A stretch of 64,000 nucleotides of DNA from Agarivorans sp. Toyoura001 (lineage in GTDB: Bacteria; Pseudomonadota; Gammaproteobacteria; Enterobacterales; Celerinatantimonadaceae), in the NCBI RefSeq assembly GCF_005405585.1, contig NZ_BJEQ01000020.1, forward strand, positions 1 through 64,000, read 5' to 3'. The notes beneath the pieces are model-generated. The model did no database searches. It saw only the letters and a program-made list of their open reading frames with translations, and had not been told where the DNA came from. Positions within the stretch are counted from its first letter, which is position 1. Each line of letters opens with the position of its first letter. This document shows, piece after piece, positions 36,457 through 44,684 of this stretch. The translations under genes and the position numbers were made by a program.

Positions 36457-37207
36457 TCAAAAAACTAGCGACAAAGACTTTGTACTAAGTGTTGAGGGCT
36501 TAACGGTGTCCTTTGACGGATTTAAAGCGGTAGATGATTTGTCCTTATATGTAGAAGAGCAAGAAATCAGAGTCATTATTGGCCCCAATGGCGCGGGTAA
36601 AACTACGGTATTAGACCTTATCTGTGGCCGAACTAAAGCCACTGAAGGCTCAATAAAATTTAAGAAAAAGGAGCTAACCAGGCTTAAAGAGCACCAAATT
36701 GTGCACGCAGGGGTTGGGCGAAAATTTCAAACACCATCGATATACGAAGACCTAAGCGTATTTGAAAACCTAGAAATATCTTACCCGCGGGGTCGAAATG
36801 TTTGGGGAGCTTTAACCTTTAAACGCGACCAGCAAGTACAAGACAAGATTCTAGAAATTGCAGAAATGGTGTTTCTCACAGACAAGCTTCACGACCAAGC
36901 TGACTTACTCAGCCATGGCCAAAAACAATGGTTAGAAATAGGCATGTTGCTGATTCAAGACCCTGAACTACTGATGCTTGATGAGCCTGTAGCAGGCATG
37001 TCAGTGGCCGAGCGCAAGCAAACTGCAGAGTTGCTACAAAGCATCACTAAGCAGCGTTCGGTGCTGGTGATTGAGCATGATATGCAATTTGTCGAAGACA
37101 TTGCAGATCGGGTGACCGTGTTGCACCAGGGAAAGGTGCTATCTGAAGGCTCGATGCAGCGGGTGAAGAACGATCCCAAAGTTATTGAAGTTTACTTAGG
37201 TCATTAA
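36443..37207 (+). CDS. urtD: Urea/amide ABC transporter ATPase UrtD
   Basis: LivG-type ATPase of 254 residues from ATG 36443 behind GAGGAGAG. Walker A is GPNGAGKTT, the signature LSHGQKQWLEIGMLL carries the H found in UrtD in place of the second G, and Walker B is LLMLDEPVAGM. The H-loop reads VIEHDM. It overlaps urtC by 14 bases and is followed after 10 bases by urtE. The two ATPases should form a heterodimer beneath UrtBC. Confidence 0.92.
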   Translation: MSQLNQKTSDKDFVLSVEGLTVSFDGFKAVDDLSLYVEEQEIRVIIGPNGAGKTTVLDLICGRTKATEGSIKFKKKELTRLKEHQIVHAGVGRKFQTPSIYEDLSVFENLEISYPRGRNVWGALTFKRDQQVQDKILEIAEMVFLTDKLHDQADLLSHGQKQWLEIGMLLIQDPELLMLDEPVAGMSVAERKQTAELLQSITKQRSVLVIEHDMQFVEDIADRVTVLHQGKVLSEGSMQRVKNDPKVIEVYLGH

Positions 37208-37217
37208 GGAGAAGGCG

Positions 37218-37907
37218 ATGTTGGAACTAACAGATTACCACGTGGCTTATGGTCAAAGTGAAGTGATATCAGGAATGAACTTTAGCCTGAAGAAGAACGA
37301 AATTGTGGCGATTCTTGGCAGAAATGGCATGGGTAAAACCACTTTGATGAAGTCTTTGATTGGCATGATTCCAAGTCGTTCTGGTGAAGTAAAGCTAGAG
37401 GGAACATCGCTAAGTGAGCAAAAAAGTCATCAACGAGTGGCTTCTGGCCTTGGCTTTGTGCCGCAAGGGCGAATGATTTTTTCCACTATGACGGTGCAAG
37501 AGAACATAGAAACAGGTTTAACCAGTATTGGCTCCAGCAAAATCCCCGACGACTTATACAGTATTTTCCCGGTGTTATGGGAGATGCGCCATCGCCGAGG
37601 TGGCAATTTGTCGGGCGGGCAGCAGCAACAGTTAGCGATAGCCAGAGCGCTAGCCAGCAACCCCAGCGTACTGCTGTTAGACGAACCTACCGAGGGAATT
37701 CAGCCCTCCATCATTAAAGACATGGCCAAAACACTAAAGCAAATCCGCGACCAGCGTGGTTTGTCGATAGTGGTATCGGAACAAGTATTAAGTTTTGCCC
37801 TTGATGTGGCAGACCGAATATTGGTGATAGAGAAAGGACAAATCGTTCACGACGTTCAGCGTGACGAGGTTGATGAACAACAAGTTGCCGCATATTTGTC
37901 GGTTTAA
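37218..37907 (+). CDS. urtE: Urea/amide ABC transporter ATPase UrtE
   Basis: LivF-type ATPase of 229 residues: Walker A GRNGMGKTT, signature LSGGQQQQLAIARAL, Walker B LLLDEPTEGIQPS, then VVSEQV at the H-loop position. The replacement of the H-loop histidine by Gln/Glu-type residues is usual in the LivF/UrtE group. Ribosome site AAGGAGAAGGCG. It completes the ABC transporter and is followed by fmdA after 39 bases. Confidence 0.92.
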   Translation: MLELTDYHVAYGQSEVISGMNFSLKKNEIVAILGRNGMGKTTLMKSLIGMIPSRSGEVKLEGTSLSEQKSHQRVASGLGFVPQGRMIFSTMTVQENIETGLTSIGSSKIPDDLYSIFPVLWEMRHRRGGNLSGGQQQQLAIARALASNPSVLLLDEPTEGIQPSIIKDMAKTLKQIRDQRGLSIVVSEQVLSFALDVADRILVIEKGQIVHDVQRDEVDEQQVAAYLSV

Positions 37908-37946
37908 ACGGCCAGTGTGTGAAGTTTACATTCAAGGAGAAAGACC

Positions 37947-39182
37947 ATGGCAGAAACAATCATTAAAATTGACCTAAAACAATCAGCATACGACAACGAA
38001 AAGCTACATAACCGTTGGCATCCAGATATTCCAATGGCTGCAACGGTGAAGCCCGGTGATGACTTTATTTTAGAGTGTGTAGATTGGACCGGCGGGCAAA
38101 TAAAAAATGACGACGACGCTTCCGATGTTCGCGATGTTGATTTATCTCAGGTGCATTTTTTATCTGGTCCAGTAGGCGTAGAAGGCGCGGAACCCGGTGA
38201 TTTGCTCGAAGTCGATATTCTAGACATTGGTACCTTTGACGATTCGCAGTGGGGCTTTAACGGCTTCTTTTCAAAGCAAAACGGTGGCGGCTTTTTGGAT
38301 GAACACTTTCCAGAAGCACAAAAATCGATTTGGGACTTCAATGGTATGTTTACCAAATCTCGGCACATTCCGGGTGTTGAGTTTGCGGGTTTAATTCACC
38401 CTGGTTTAATTGGCTGCTTACCTGACAAGAAGATGTTAGACGAGTGGAACCGCCGTGAAAAAGAACTGTTTGATACCAATCCAGACAGAGTACCTATGTT
38501 AGCTGCATTGCCATATGCGCCTACCGCGCATATGGGTAACATGAAGCCAGAAGAAGCCAAAGTCGCAGCTGAAGAAGGCGCAAGAACAGTACCACCGCGC
38601 GAACATGGCGGTAACTGTGATATTAAAGATTTATCTCGTGGTTCAAAAATCTATTTTCCAGTGTATGTAAAAGGCGCCGGCTTGTCGGTGGGCGATTTGC
38701 ACTTTAGCCAAGGCGATGGCGAAATCACGTTTTGTGGTGCGATTGAAATGGCCGGTTGGATTCACTTACGGGTTAACTTAATTAAAGACGGCATGTCTAA
38801 ATATGCGATTAAGAACCCTATCTTCAAACCAAGCCCAATTGCCCCTCGTTATGACGATTACCTGATCTTTGAAGGTATCTCGGTTGACGAAAACGGCAAG
38901 CAGCATTATCTCGATGCCAACGTGGCCTACCGTCAAGCTTGCTTGAACGCCATTGAGTATCTGAAAAAGTTTGGTTACAGCGGGGCGCAAGCATACTCGC
39001 TGTTAGGCACTGCGCCAGTGCAAGGGCATTTAAGTGGGGTGGTTGACGTACCAAACTCGTGTGCCACCTTGTGGTTACCAACTGACATCTTTGAGTTTGA
39101 TATTAAACCTAATGCCGATGGCCCAACCAAGTACCTAGATGGTAGCGTTGATATGCCTTTAGCGCCTGACCTAGATAAGTAA
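37947..39182 (+). CDS. fmdA: Formamidase/acetamidase FmdA
   Basis: Cytoplasmic amidohydrolase of the FmdA/AmdA family (411 residues), hydrolysing formamide or other short amides to the acid and ammonia. Family landmarks are NRWHPDIP, a long acidic N-terminal third, PREHGGNCDIKDLSRGS, VGDLHFSQGDGE and the ending EFDIKPNADGP. In Methylophilus methylotrophus fmdA is likewise clustered with fmdB and urt-type transporter genes. The order here, transporter then FmdA then FmdB, makes an uptake-and-hydrolysis pathway that yields ammonia. Ribosome site CAAGGAGA. Confidence 0.92.
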   Translation: MAETIIKIDLKQSAYDNEKLHNRWHPDIPMAATVKPGDDFILECVDWTGGQIKNDDDASDVRDVDLSQVHFLSGPVGVEGAEPGDLLEVDILDIGTFDDSQWGFNGFFSKQNGGGFLDEHFPEAQKSIWDFNGMFTKSRHIPGVEFAGLIHPGLIGCLPDKKMLDEWNRREKELFDTNPDRVPMLAALPYAPTAHMGNMKPEEAKVAAEEGARTVPPREHGGNCDIKDLSRGSKIYFPVYVKGAGLSVGDLHFSQGDGEITFCGAIEMAGWIHLRVNLIKDGMSKYAIKNPIFKPSPIAPRYDDYLIFEGISVDENGKQHYLDANVAYRQACLNAIEYLKKFGYSGAQAYSLLGTAPVQGHLSGVVDVPNSCATLWLPTDIFEFDIKPNADGPTKYLDGSVDMPLAPDLDK

Positions 39183-39194
39183 GCGAGGTGGACT

Positions 39195-39551
39195 ATGCCA
39201 GTTTATGACTATAAATGTGCTGAACATGGTTTGTTTTATGAATTAGCCGCTATGGACGATAGCGCTAAGCCAGCTAAGTGCCCGAAGTGTGACGCGTTGT
39301 CTGCAAGGGTGATTATGTTGCCACCCTCGGTACTCGATATGGCGGCAGAAACCAAACAAGCCATAGAGAGAAACGAACGAGCGCGGCACGAGCCGCAACA
39401 TTCAACGGCTGATACCAGAGCTGAAAATGCCGAGAAAGTGAAAAAAGGTTGTGGTTGTACTCATACTAAACGGGGAGGCTCAAAGCTGTTTTATACCGCC
39501 AGTGGGGAGAAAATGTTCCCGTCTATGCGGCCGTGGATGATTAGTCACTAA
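39195..39551 (+). CDS. fmdB: FmdB-type zinc ribbon protein
   Basis: A 118-residue protein whose N-terminal 45 residues are the FmdB zinc ribbon: MPVYDYKCAEHGLFYE, then CPKC, with a histidine in the first knuckle position (C-x2-H) in place of the second cysteine. A later CGC motif follows a charged linker. In Methylophilus FmdB was proposed as a regulator of the amidase operon. Its actual role is unsettled. Last gene of the operon, 12 bases after fmdA, before a strong terminator. Confidence 0.85.
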   Translation: MPVYDYKCAEHGLFYELAAMDDSAKPAKCPKCDALSARVIMLPPSVLDMAAETKQAIERNERARHEPQHSTADTRAENAEKVKKGCGCTHTKRGGSKLFYTASGEKMFPSMRPWMISH

Positions 39552-39576
39552 GCTTGGCTAGTTAGAGTTGTTCTAA

Positions 39577-39600
39577 AGTAGGCTTCGGCCTACTTTTTTA
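39577..39600 (+). terminator. Terminator of the urt-fmd operon
   Basis: AGTAGGC, loop TTCG, GCCTACT, then a T-run. The C(TTCG)G closing loop is the extra-stable tetraloop common in intrinsic terminators. Confidence 0.9.
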
Positions 39601-39742
39601 GTGGGTAGATTTAATCCGAATGCTTAGAGGGTTAAAAAGTGACTTGCAAAAGTGAAGAAGATTTGGGTTTATGCCAGTTTACGATATACTGCGCAGCAAG
39701 TGACCAATTAGGCACTTAGTTACACCGTTAAACGAGGATATT

Positions 39743-39982
39743 ATGGCTGATAAGAAAGCCGCCAAGCCGATGCTTGCTCATGAGCATGGCCGAGGGCAAA
39801 TAAATGACAATGTGATAAAGGCACTGGTAACCAGTCCATTATTTAAAGCAAAAGTAGAAAGACCCAAAAAAGGTAAAGGGTCATACAACCGAAAGGGGCA
39901 GAAGCTGAAGGGCTATGCCCCTTTTGACTTTTTAAGCGTACGTAAAGTTATGCCGCCTCTAACAGGGTTTGCAGCTGCTTAA
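39743..39982 (+). CDS. arfA: Alternative ribosome-rescue factor ArfA
   Basis: ArfA recruits RF2 to ribosomes stalled on mRNA without a stop codon. The frame has the family core GRGQINDNVIKALVTSPLFK and the basic VERPKKGKGSYNRKG that enters the mRNA channel. A hairpin with T-run sits inside the frame at about codons 50-61, before the stop at 39980. Most transcripts should therefore lack a stop codon, so ArfA would be made as a shorter active form only when tmRNA fails, the known ArfA feedback design. The final 20 residues (SVRKVMPPLTGFAAA) are probably rarely made. The 3' end overlaps the convergent yjjG by 35 bases. Confidence 0.88.
   Translation: MADKKAAKPMLAHEHGRGQINDNVIKALVTSPLFKAKVERPKKGKGSYNRKGQKLKGYAPFDFLSVRKVMPPLTGFAAA
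39892..39925 (+). terminator. Intrinsic terminator inside the arfA reading frame
   Basis: AAAGGGGCA (39892-39900) and TGCCCCTTT (39916-39924) form a perfect 9-base-pair stem ending in Ts. It lies upstream of the arfA stop codon, so transcripts ended or cut here are non-stop messages. The hairpin could instead be an RNase III target, as in E. coli. Confidence 0.75.
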
Positions 39983-40625
39983 GCGAGCTCACTTCATGAT
40001 GAGGTTCTATTCCTGCGGGTCTGTCTTTCCCATGTCTATTTAACCAACAGGTATGAACACCAGCGTTTAAGCCACCTTGCACATCTGAATGCGGGTTGTC
40101 CCCAACCATCAATACCTTGTGTTTCTCTGGATGTTGCATGTGCGCAAAGGCGTGCTCAAAAATATCTTTATGTGGCTTGGCTACACCTACCTGTTCAGAT
40201 ATAACCAGCGGTGAGAAATACCCGGTTAAGCCGGTGCGCTCTAAGCGAATGTTTTGCAAAGCGGTAAACCCGTTAGTAATAATGCCCATTTTCACCTTGC
40301 CCTTTAAGGCATCAAGCAGTTCTTTAGCACCAGGCAATAAGCTACAAATATCCGCCATAGCCTCTAGAAAGGCGTCATTAAGCTGCTGAGGGTGTTGCTC
40401 GAGTTTATTAGCCCAGTATTCAAAGCGCTGCTGTTGCAGCTGCTCAGCGTTTACTTGGCCTGCTTGGTAGGCATCCCAAAGTGGCAGGTTACGGGCTTGA
40501 TAATGTTGGTAATCTTGCTGTTCAAAACTCACACCGTAACGCGAGAACATTAATTGTAAGCCAGCAAAGGCATCAAAATGAAACAACGTCTCATCGGCAT
40601 CAAACAATATCCACTGGTACTGCAT
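39948..40625 (-). CDS. yjjG: HAD-family pyrimidine 5'-nucleotidase YjjG
   Basis: Cytoplasmic HAD phosphatase of 225 residues that dephosphorylates pyrimidine nucleotides, including non-canonical ones (house-cleaning). Motif I is FDADETLF with the nucleophile aspartate, motif II is GIITNGFTALQ, the motif III lysine is in VAKPHKDIF, and motif IV is MVGDNPHSDVQGG. The helical cap carries NLPLWDAYQAGQV as in E. coli YjjG. Its last 35 bases overlap the convergent arfA frame beyond the arfA hairpin. Confidence 0.9.
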   Translation of the reverse strand: MQYQWILFDADETLFHFDAFAGLQLMFSRYGVSFEQQDYQHYQARNLPLWDAYQAGQVNAEQLQQQRFEYWANKLEQHPQQLNDAFLEAMADICSLLPGAKELLDALKGKVKMGIITNGFTALQNIRLERTGLTGYFSPLVISEQVGVAKPHKDIFEHAFAHMQHPEKHKVLMVGDNPHSDVQGGLNAGVHTCWLNRHGKDRPAGIEPHHEVSSLKQLQTLLEAA

Positions 40626-40831
40626 AAACTTATCGCCTACATATCTGCAAAAAGACGCTTATGTTGGTGCAAGTCTTAGTTTAAGTCAAAGCCCGCTGAG
40701 TTGTTGTCTGCATCTAGCTAGTGGCTTGATGTGCTTCGGCTTTTTTAGTGCGGAATCACGATGGAATTACCACACTTATTAAAGTCGGCAAGAAGCGGTG
40801 TATTTAGATTGCCGCTAAAGCGGGGTATGGC

Positions 40832-40859
40832 TTGCAATTAAGCTAAAAAGGAGTACAAT
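40832..40859 (+). promoter_or_regulatory. Sigma-70 promoter of the rpsP-rimM-trmD-rplS operon
   Basis: TTGCAA (-35) and TACAAT (-10) are separated by 16 bases and followed by a GC-rich start region (CCGCGG). Transcription should begin near 40866, about 60 bases upstream of rpsP. Confidence 0.65.
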
Positions 40860-40879
40860 TCCGCGGCTTCAATTAGCGG

Positions 40880-40907
40880 GGATCCCATTTCGGGACCTTA
40901 AATTTTT
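40880..40907 (+). promoter_or_regulatory. Hairpin with T-run in the rpsP leader, possible attenuator
   Basis: GG(A)TCCC, loop ATTTC, GGGACC forms a 6-base-pair stem with one bulge, followed by TTAAATTTTTT, between the promoter and the rpsP start. It resembles a small terminator inside the leader and could attenuate the operon. Confidence 0.45.
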
Positions 40908-40926
40908 TAACTAGTATGAGGACGAT

Positions 40927-41172
40927 ATGGTTACCATTCGTTTGCAACGTGGCGGCGCAAAAAAGCGTCCATTCTATCAAGTAGTTGTTACTGATAGCCG
41001 TAATTCACGTGACGGTCGCTTTATTGAGAAATTAGGTTTTTTCAATCCGATCGCCAAAGGTCAAGAAGAGCGTATTCGCTTGGAACAAGACCGCATTGAT
41101 CACTGGGTTGGCCAAGGCGCTGCGGTTTCTAACCGTGTAGCTAAGCTAATCAAAGACTCTAAAGCAGCATAA
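40927..41172 (+). CDS. rpsP: 30S ribosomal protein S16
   Basis: Small-subunit ribosomal protein, 81 residues, beginning [18 protein letters not shown] and containing [19 protein letters not shown], the S16 signature. It binds 16S rRNA in the body of the 30S subunit. First gene of the conserved rpsP-rimM-trmD-rplS operon, with ribosome site TGAGGAC. Confidence 0.97.
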   Translation: MVTIRLQRGGAKKRPFYQVVVTDSRNSRDGRFIEKLGFFNPIAKGQEERIRLEQDRIDHWVGQGAAVSNRVAKLIKDSKAA

Positions 41173-41196
41173 TTCAGTTTTTTTGGTGGAGTTAAG

Positions 41197-41727
41197 ATGA
41201 GCAATACAGAACAGCCCATCGTGGTAGGTCGCTTAGGTGCCGTTTACGGTATTAAAGGTTGGCTTAAAGTTAACTCATTCACCGATGATTCAGAAGCTGT
41301 ATTTAACTATCAACCTTGGTTGATAGGTCGTTCTGGCGAATATACTTCAATTGAAGTGACAGAATGGCGGCGACACAGCAAATCTTTCATCGTTAAGCTC
41401 GCGGGCTTTGATGTAAGAGAACAAGCACAGAGTTTAACTGGAATGGATATTGCGGCTTTGCCACAAGACCTACCAGAGCTAGCTGAAGATGAATATTACT
41501 GGCGTGACCTTATAGGCATGCAAGTGGTTAATCGCAGTGGCTATAACTTAGGGCAGGTAACCGATTTAATGGAAACTGGCTCGAATGATGTCTTGGTTGT
41601 GAAAGCCAATTTGAAAGATGCCTTTGGCAAAAAAGAACGGTTAATTCCGTTTGTAGAGTCTCAGATAATTGATAACGTCGATCGCGAGTCTCAAACTATT
41701 ACTGTTGATTGGGATCCTAGTTTCTAG
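41197..41727 (+). CDS. rimM: Ribosome maturation factor RimM
   Basis: Factor for maturation of the 30S head, binding S19 and 16S rRNA. The 176 residues hold an N-terminal RimM domain ([17 protein letters not shown]) and a C-terminal PRC-barrel-like domain ([32 protein letters not shown]). It starts 24 bases after rpsP and lies 8 bases before trmD, in the usual operon order. Confidence 0.96.
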   Translation: MSNTEQPIVVGRLGAVYGIKGWLKVNSFTDDSEAVFNYQPWLIGRSGEYTSIEVTEWRRHSKSFIVKLAGFDVREQAQSLTGMDIAALPQDLPELAEDEYYWRDLIGMQVVNRSGYNLGQVTDLMETGSNDVLVVKANLKDAFGKKERLIPFVESQIIDNVDRESQTITVDWDPSF

Positions 41728-41735
41728 GTTCCATT

Positions 41736-42509
41736 ATGGCTGAGCAAACACCACAGTTGTGGGTGGGAATAGTAAGTCTATTCCCGGAAATGTTTTCTGC
41801 TATAAGCGAGTATGGTGTAACTGGGCGTGCGGTTAAACGCGGCCTGATTAAGATTGAGTGTTGGAATCCTCGTGATTTCACCCACGATCGTCATCGTACG
41901 GTGGACGACCGACCTTACGGCGGTGGCCCTGGTATGTTAATGATGGTGCAACCCTTACGGGATGCAATTCATGCTGCTAAACAGGCTGCTGGTGATGGGG
42001 TAAAGGTGATTTATATGTCACCGCAAGGGCGTACCTTGAAGCAAGACGGAGTAATAGAGTTAGCTCAACAGCAAAAGCTGATAATAGTTGCTGGTCGCTA
42101 TGAAGGCATTGACGAACGCTTGATTCAAGCCGAAGTTGATGAAGAATGGTCGATTGGTGATTATGTGTTAAGTGGTGGTGAGCTGCCAGCAATGAATATG
42201 ATAGACGCCGTCTCGCGGTTAATTCCGGGAGTACTGGGGGATAAAGCTTCAGCTGAGCAGGATTCATTCTCTGATGGATTGTTGGATTGTCCACATTATA
42301 CTCGTCCAGAAGTTTTGGATGGGCAGGCAGTACCTGAGGTATTGCTAAGTGGTAACCATAAAAAAATTGAAGAATGGCGGCACAAACAGGCACTTGGGCG
42401 AACCTACTTGAGGCGACCGGAGTTATTGGAGAATCTAGCTCTGACTGACAAGCAAGAAAAGATTCTTGCTGAGTTCATCCAAGAGCAGAAGCCCTTGGAT
42501 AATAAATAA
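41736..42509 (+). CDS. trmD: tRNA (guanine-37-N1)-methyltransferase TrmD
   Basis: SPOUT-class, SAM-dependent enzyme methylating G37 of tRNAs to prevent frameshifting. It acts as a dimer with a deep trefoil knot. Visible landmarks are [43 protein letters not shown]-type sequence (here [11 protein letters not shown]) and [17 protein letters not shown]. It has 257 residues, slightly longer than E. coli (255). Confidence 0.97.
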   Translation: MAEQTPQLWVGIVSLFPEMFSAISEYGVTGRAVKRGLIKIECWNPRDFTHDRHRTVDDRPYGGGPGMLMMVQPLRDAIHAAKQAAGDGVKVIYMSPQGRTLKQDGVIELAQQQKLIIVAGRYEGIDERLIQAEVDEEWSIGDYVLSGGELPAMNMIDAVSRLIPGVLGDKASAEQDSFSDGLLDCPHYTRPEVLDGQAVPEVLLSGNHKKIEEWRHKQALGRTYLRRPELLENLALTDKQEKILAEFIQEQKPLDNK

Positions 42510-42537
42510 AGTTTCAGTTAATTCTAGGAAAATAGTA

Positions 42538-42891
42538 ATGAGCAATATTATTAAACAGCTCGAAGATGAGCAATTGAAGCAAGACGTACCTGCGTTCGCA
42601 CCTGGTGATACAGTTGTAGTTCAGGTAAAAGTAAAAGAAGGTGACCGTGAGCGTCTACAGGCGTTTGAAGGTGTGGTAATTGCTAAGCGTAACCGTGGTT
42701 TACACTCTGCATTTACTGTACGTAAAATTTCAAACGGTGAAGGCGTTGAGCGTGCATTTCAAACTCATAGCCCGCTAGTTGAGAGTGTTACTGTTAAGCG
42801 TCGTGGTGACGTTCGTCGTGCTAAGCTTTACTACTTACGTGAACTTTCTGGTAAGAAAGCACGTATTAAAGAAAAGTTGGCGACTAAGTAA
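42538..42891 (+). CDS. rplS: 50S ribosomal protein L19
   Basis: Large-subunit protein at the subunit interface, 117 residues. From ATG 42538 it begins [20 protein letters not shown], matching the family start, and includes [15 protein letters not shown] and [13 protein letters not shown]. The frame is open 24 codons further upstream, into trmD, but those residues do not belong to L19. Last gene of the operon, followed by a strong terminator. Confidence 0.96.
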   Translation: MSNIIKQLEDEQLKQDVPAFAPGDTVVVQVKVKEGDRERLQAFEGVVIAKRNRGLHSAFTVRKISNGEGVERAFQTHSPLVESVTVKRRGDVRRAKLYYLRELSGKKARIKEKLATK

Positions 42892-42910
42892 GTCTACTTC
42901 TTCGAGAACA

Positions 42911-42937
42911 AAAAGCCCGCAATTGCGGGCTTTTTTT
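42911..42937 (+). terminator. Terminator of the trmD operon
   Basis: AGCCCGC, loop AATT, GCGGGCT with As before and seven Ts after. The stem is symmetric and may also serve the convergent CBM48 gene. Confidence 0.92.
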
Positions 42938-42952
42938 ATATCTGAAAATGAG

Positions 42953-43276
42953 TTATTGGGCTAACTGTAATACAGAGTTATCGCCGTCTACACCATTGGC
43001 TTGGTAGGCATCAGCTTCCCAATCATTGTCGTATGCTTCTACGCCATCAGCTAAACATAGCTTGTATTTAAATTGGTAACTGGCTTGTTGGTCAGTAGGT
43101 ACATTCACTACTACCTTAAATTTGCCATTCTTAAGTTTACTTAGCTCTAAAGGTTGCCACTCATTAAACTCTGCCAGCAAAAATATTTGCTCGGCATCTT
43201 GAGTTGCTTCCTTCTCAATTTCAAAGGTAACTTTTACTTCTGGCTTGGACTTTAGATATTGCTTTTTCAACGGCAT
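42953..43276 (-). CDS. Stand-alone CBM48 (isoamylase N-terminal-like) protein
   Basis: A 107-residue cytoplasmic protein consisting of little more than a CBM48/glycogen-binding beta-sandwich: KVTFEIEKEATQDAEQIFLLAEFNEWQP, then FKVVVNVP and YQFKYKLCLADG, where the tryptophan in NEWQP and YQFKY are the expected fold marks. It has no catalytic domain. A role in binding alpha-glucans or glycogen-related regulation is inferred. ATG 43276 follows GGAGGAG. The longer frame to 43339 has no family content. Not linked to glycogen genes here. Confidence 0.8.
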   Translation of the reverse strand: MPLKKQYLKSKPEVKVTFEIEKEATQDAEQIFLLAEFNEWQPLELSKLKNGKFKVVVNVPTDQQASYQFKYKLCLADGVEAYDNDWEADAYQANGVDGDNSVLQLAQ

Positions 43277-43375
43277 GGTTTTCTCCTCCGAGAGATAATA
43301 TAAATCCGTATACAATGTGACCAAGCTTGATTCTTTCAAATAAGTGAGAGCTCGGTCAATAGTTGATTATTTTTT

Positions 43376-44044
43376 TTACAATTGAAAGTAGTCGCGGAGC
43401 AGTGCTGAAGTGAAGCGGGTTCGAAGATAATAACCACGAGGAAGGGTTTGAATTGGCTGCCCGTTTGGCCCAATAGCAGCCGTGCGAGCCTTGTTATTAG
43501 CGGCTTTAGGCCGTAATTGCAATACTTGACCGTGGCGCGCAGTTATTTGATCAATTTGGCCGAAGCTGATCATTTCTACTAACTCTTCCCAATCTGATCG
43601 GAGCAGTTGCTCTTGCTCGGCTGTTGGGCTCCAAAGGATAGGATTCGCTACAATTCTCTGATCAACAGGGATCTGTCGCTCAGCCAAAATAGGGATCCAC
43701 AATACCCGCGATAGCTTGTTATACACGTTGCTGGTGTGCCAAGTTGCACCTTCAATATTGGTGAGCGGAGTGATGCACACATAAGTGCTTTCTAAGGGCT
43801 TCCCTGTGTTATCGATAGGAATGGTTTTGAGTTCAATACCCAGTTCAGGAAAGTCTTGAATAGGTTTGCTGCCAGCTGTCGCGCCTAAGCACCATTCTAT
43901 AAGTTGTCCACCCCAGCCTTTTTCGCGCTTCAGGTCTTTGGGGATCGCAAGGCCTTCTCGTTGAGCAAGCTCACCAAGGCTTAGGCCTGCCAACGATTGG
44001 GCTCTCTCAAACAATTCTTGTTCGGTTTTTGGTGTGCTGATCAT
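43376..44044 (-). CDS. mutH: DNA mismatch repair endonuclease MutH
   Basis: Methyl-directed nickase that cuts the unmethylated strand at hemimethylated GATC when activated by MutL. The 222 residues show the E...DxExK-type catalytic set: [11 protein letters not shown] (E), [13 protein letters not shown] (D, E, K), as in Sau3AI-related enzymes, with the C-terminal [13 protein letters not shown]. Its presence implies a Dam-dependent mismatch repair system. Divergent from rppH across an unusual 640-base gap, an order shared with E. coli. Confidence 0.95.
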   Translation of the reverse strand: MISTPKTEQELFERAQSLAGLSLGELAQREGLAIPKDLKREKGWGGQLIEWCLGATAGSKPIQDFPELGIELKTIPIDNTGKPLESTYVCITPLTNIEGATWHTSNVYNKLSRVLWIPILAERQIPVDQRIVANPILWSPTAEQEQLLRSDWEELVEMISFGQIDQITARHGQVLQLRPKAANNKARTAAIGPNGQPIQTLPRGYYLRTRFTSALLRDYFQL

Positions 44045-44684
44045 GTTGAGTTCGTTTGCTATTAAAGCTCTATTGTATAGAAGCTGCTCAGTAAATGCAG
44101 CAGCTGAGATGAGGGTGACGTGTCACTCTTAACTATATGATTATATTGGTTTTTATCGTTTTTAGTTGAGTGTTGCACTCAACTAAGAGCCGTTATTCAT
44201 AACAAATAGCGAGTTACGAACAACCTTATCCACAAAAAATATGGATAACTATCCTCAATTGTTATTAACTTGGATTTTATGCACAGAACCACGTCGTTTA
44301 ACTCAAAATGTATAGAACAGCGGCTGATTGGGATTAATAAATAGTAGTTATACGGTGATTGTGTGAATTTTGAGCGCTTGAAGTTATAAACAGAGTGGGG
44401 GGCTAATAACTTAACTTTTGCTAACTAGGTTTTGTTTTAAGTATATGTTTTAATTGTATTAATATTATTTTCTTTACTTAATTGTAAGTACATTTAAATA
44501 AGTTTGGCTAGCCTTTTATCGGTTTGAAGCAAGTTATGCACAGCCTTTCGCACAGATAAATCGAATAACTATGGCTTAGCCGTTGTTAGTACAATTTACT
44601 CCCTTTGTGATAGGCATATTTGCCGCGCTTGTGTTTCTGTGAAAGAATCAGATTATCTATAGTTTTTAGCTGAAGGTTGTTTCA
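44045..44684. promoter_or_regulatory. AT-rich mutH/rppH gap with a DnaA-box cluster
   Basis: A 640-base divergent gap without a gene. It contains three perfect TTATNCACA boxes (44226-44234, 44277-44285, 44534-44542) and a relaxed inverted box, TATGGATAA, at 44240-44248. Chance would give one such box in about 33 kb. It also holds three hairpins: AGCTGCT/AGCAGCT at about 44081-44105, AGGGTGAC/GTCACTCT at about 44112-44128, and AGTTGAGTG/CACTCAACT at 44164-44184. The sequence contains no GATC. A DnaA-binding or titration site, or DnaA control of mutH or rppH, is inferred. Confidence 0.55.

Larger units (their letters stand above)
40626..40926. other. Divergent control region between yjjG and rpsP
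   Basis: Holds the rpsP operon promoter at 40832-40859 and a leader hairpin at 40880-40907 (listed separately). Between about 40626 and 40830 I see no gene. A GCTTCGGC-TTTTTT stretch at about 40734-40746 looks terminator-like but lacks a good stem. Confidence 0.4.

Noticed and set aside
40734-40746. GCTTCGGC-TTTTTT before rpsP as a terminator
   Set aside because: The upstream arm needed for a stable stem is not present.
41977-42393. A 138-residue minus-strand frame within trmD
   Set aside because: It lies wholly inside a highly conserved gene with no independent signals.
44045-44684. The mutH/rppH gap as the chromosomal oriC
   Set aside because: No GATC sites, no visible 13-mer array, and neighbours are not the usual mnmG/rpmH/dnaA set. 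DnaA boxes alone do not suffice.
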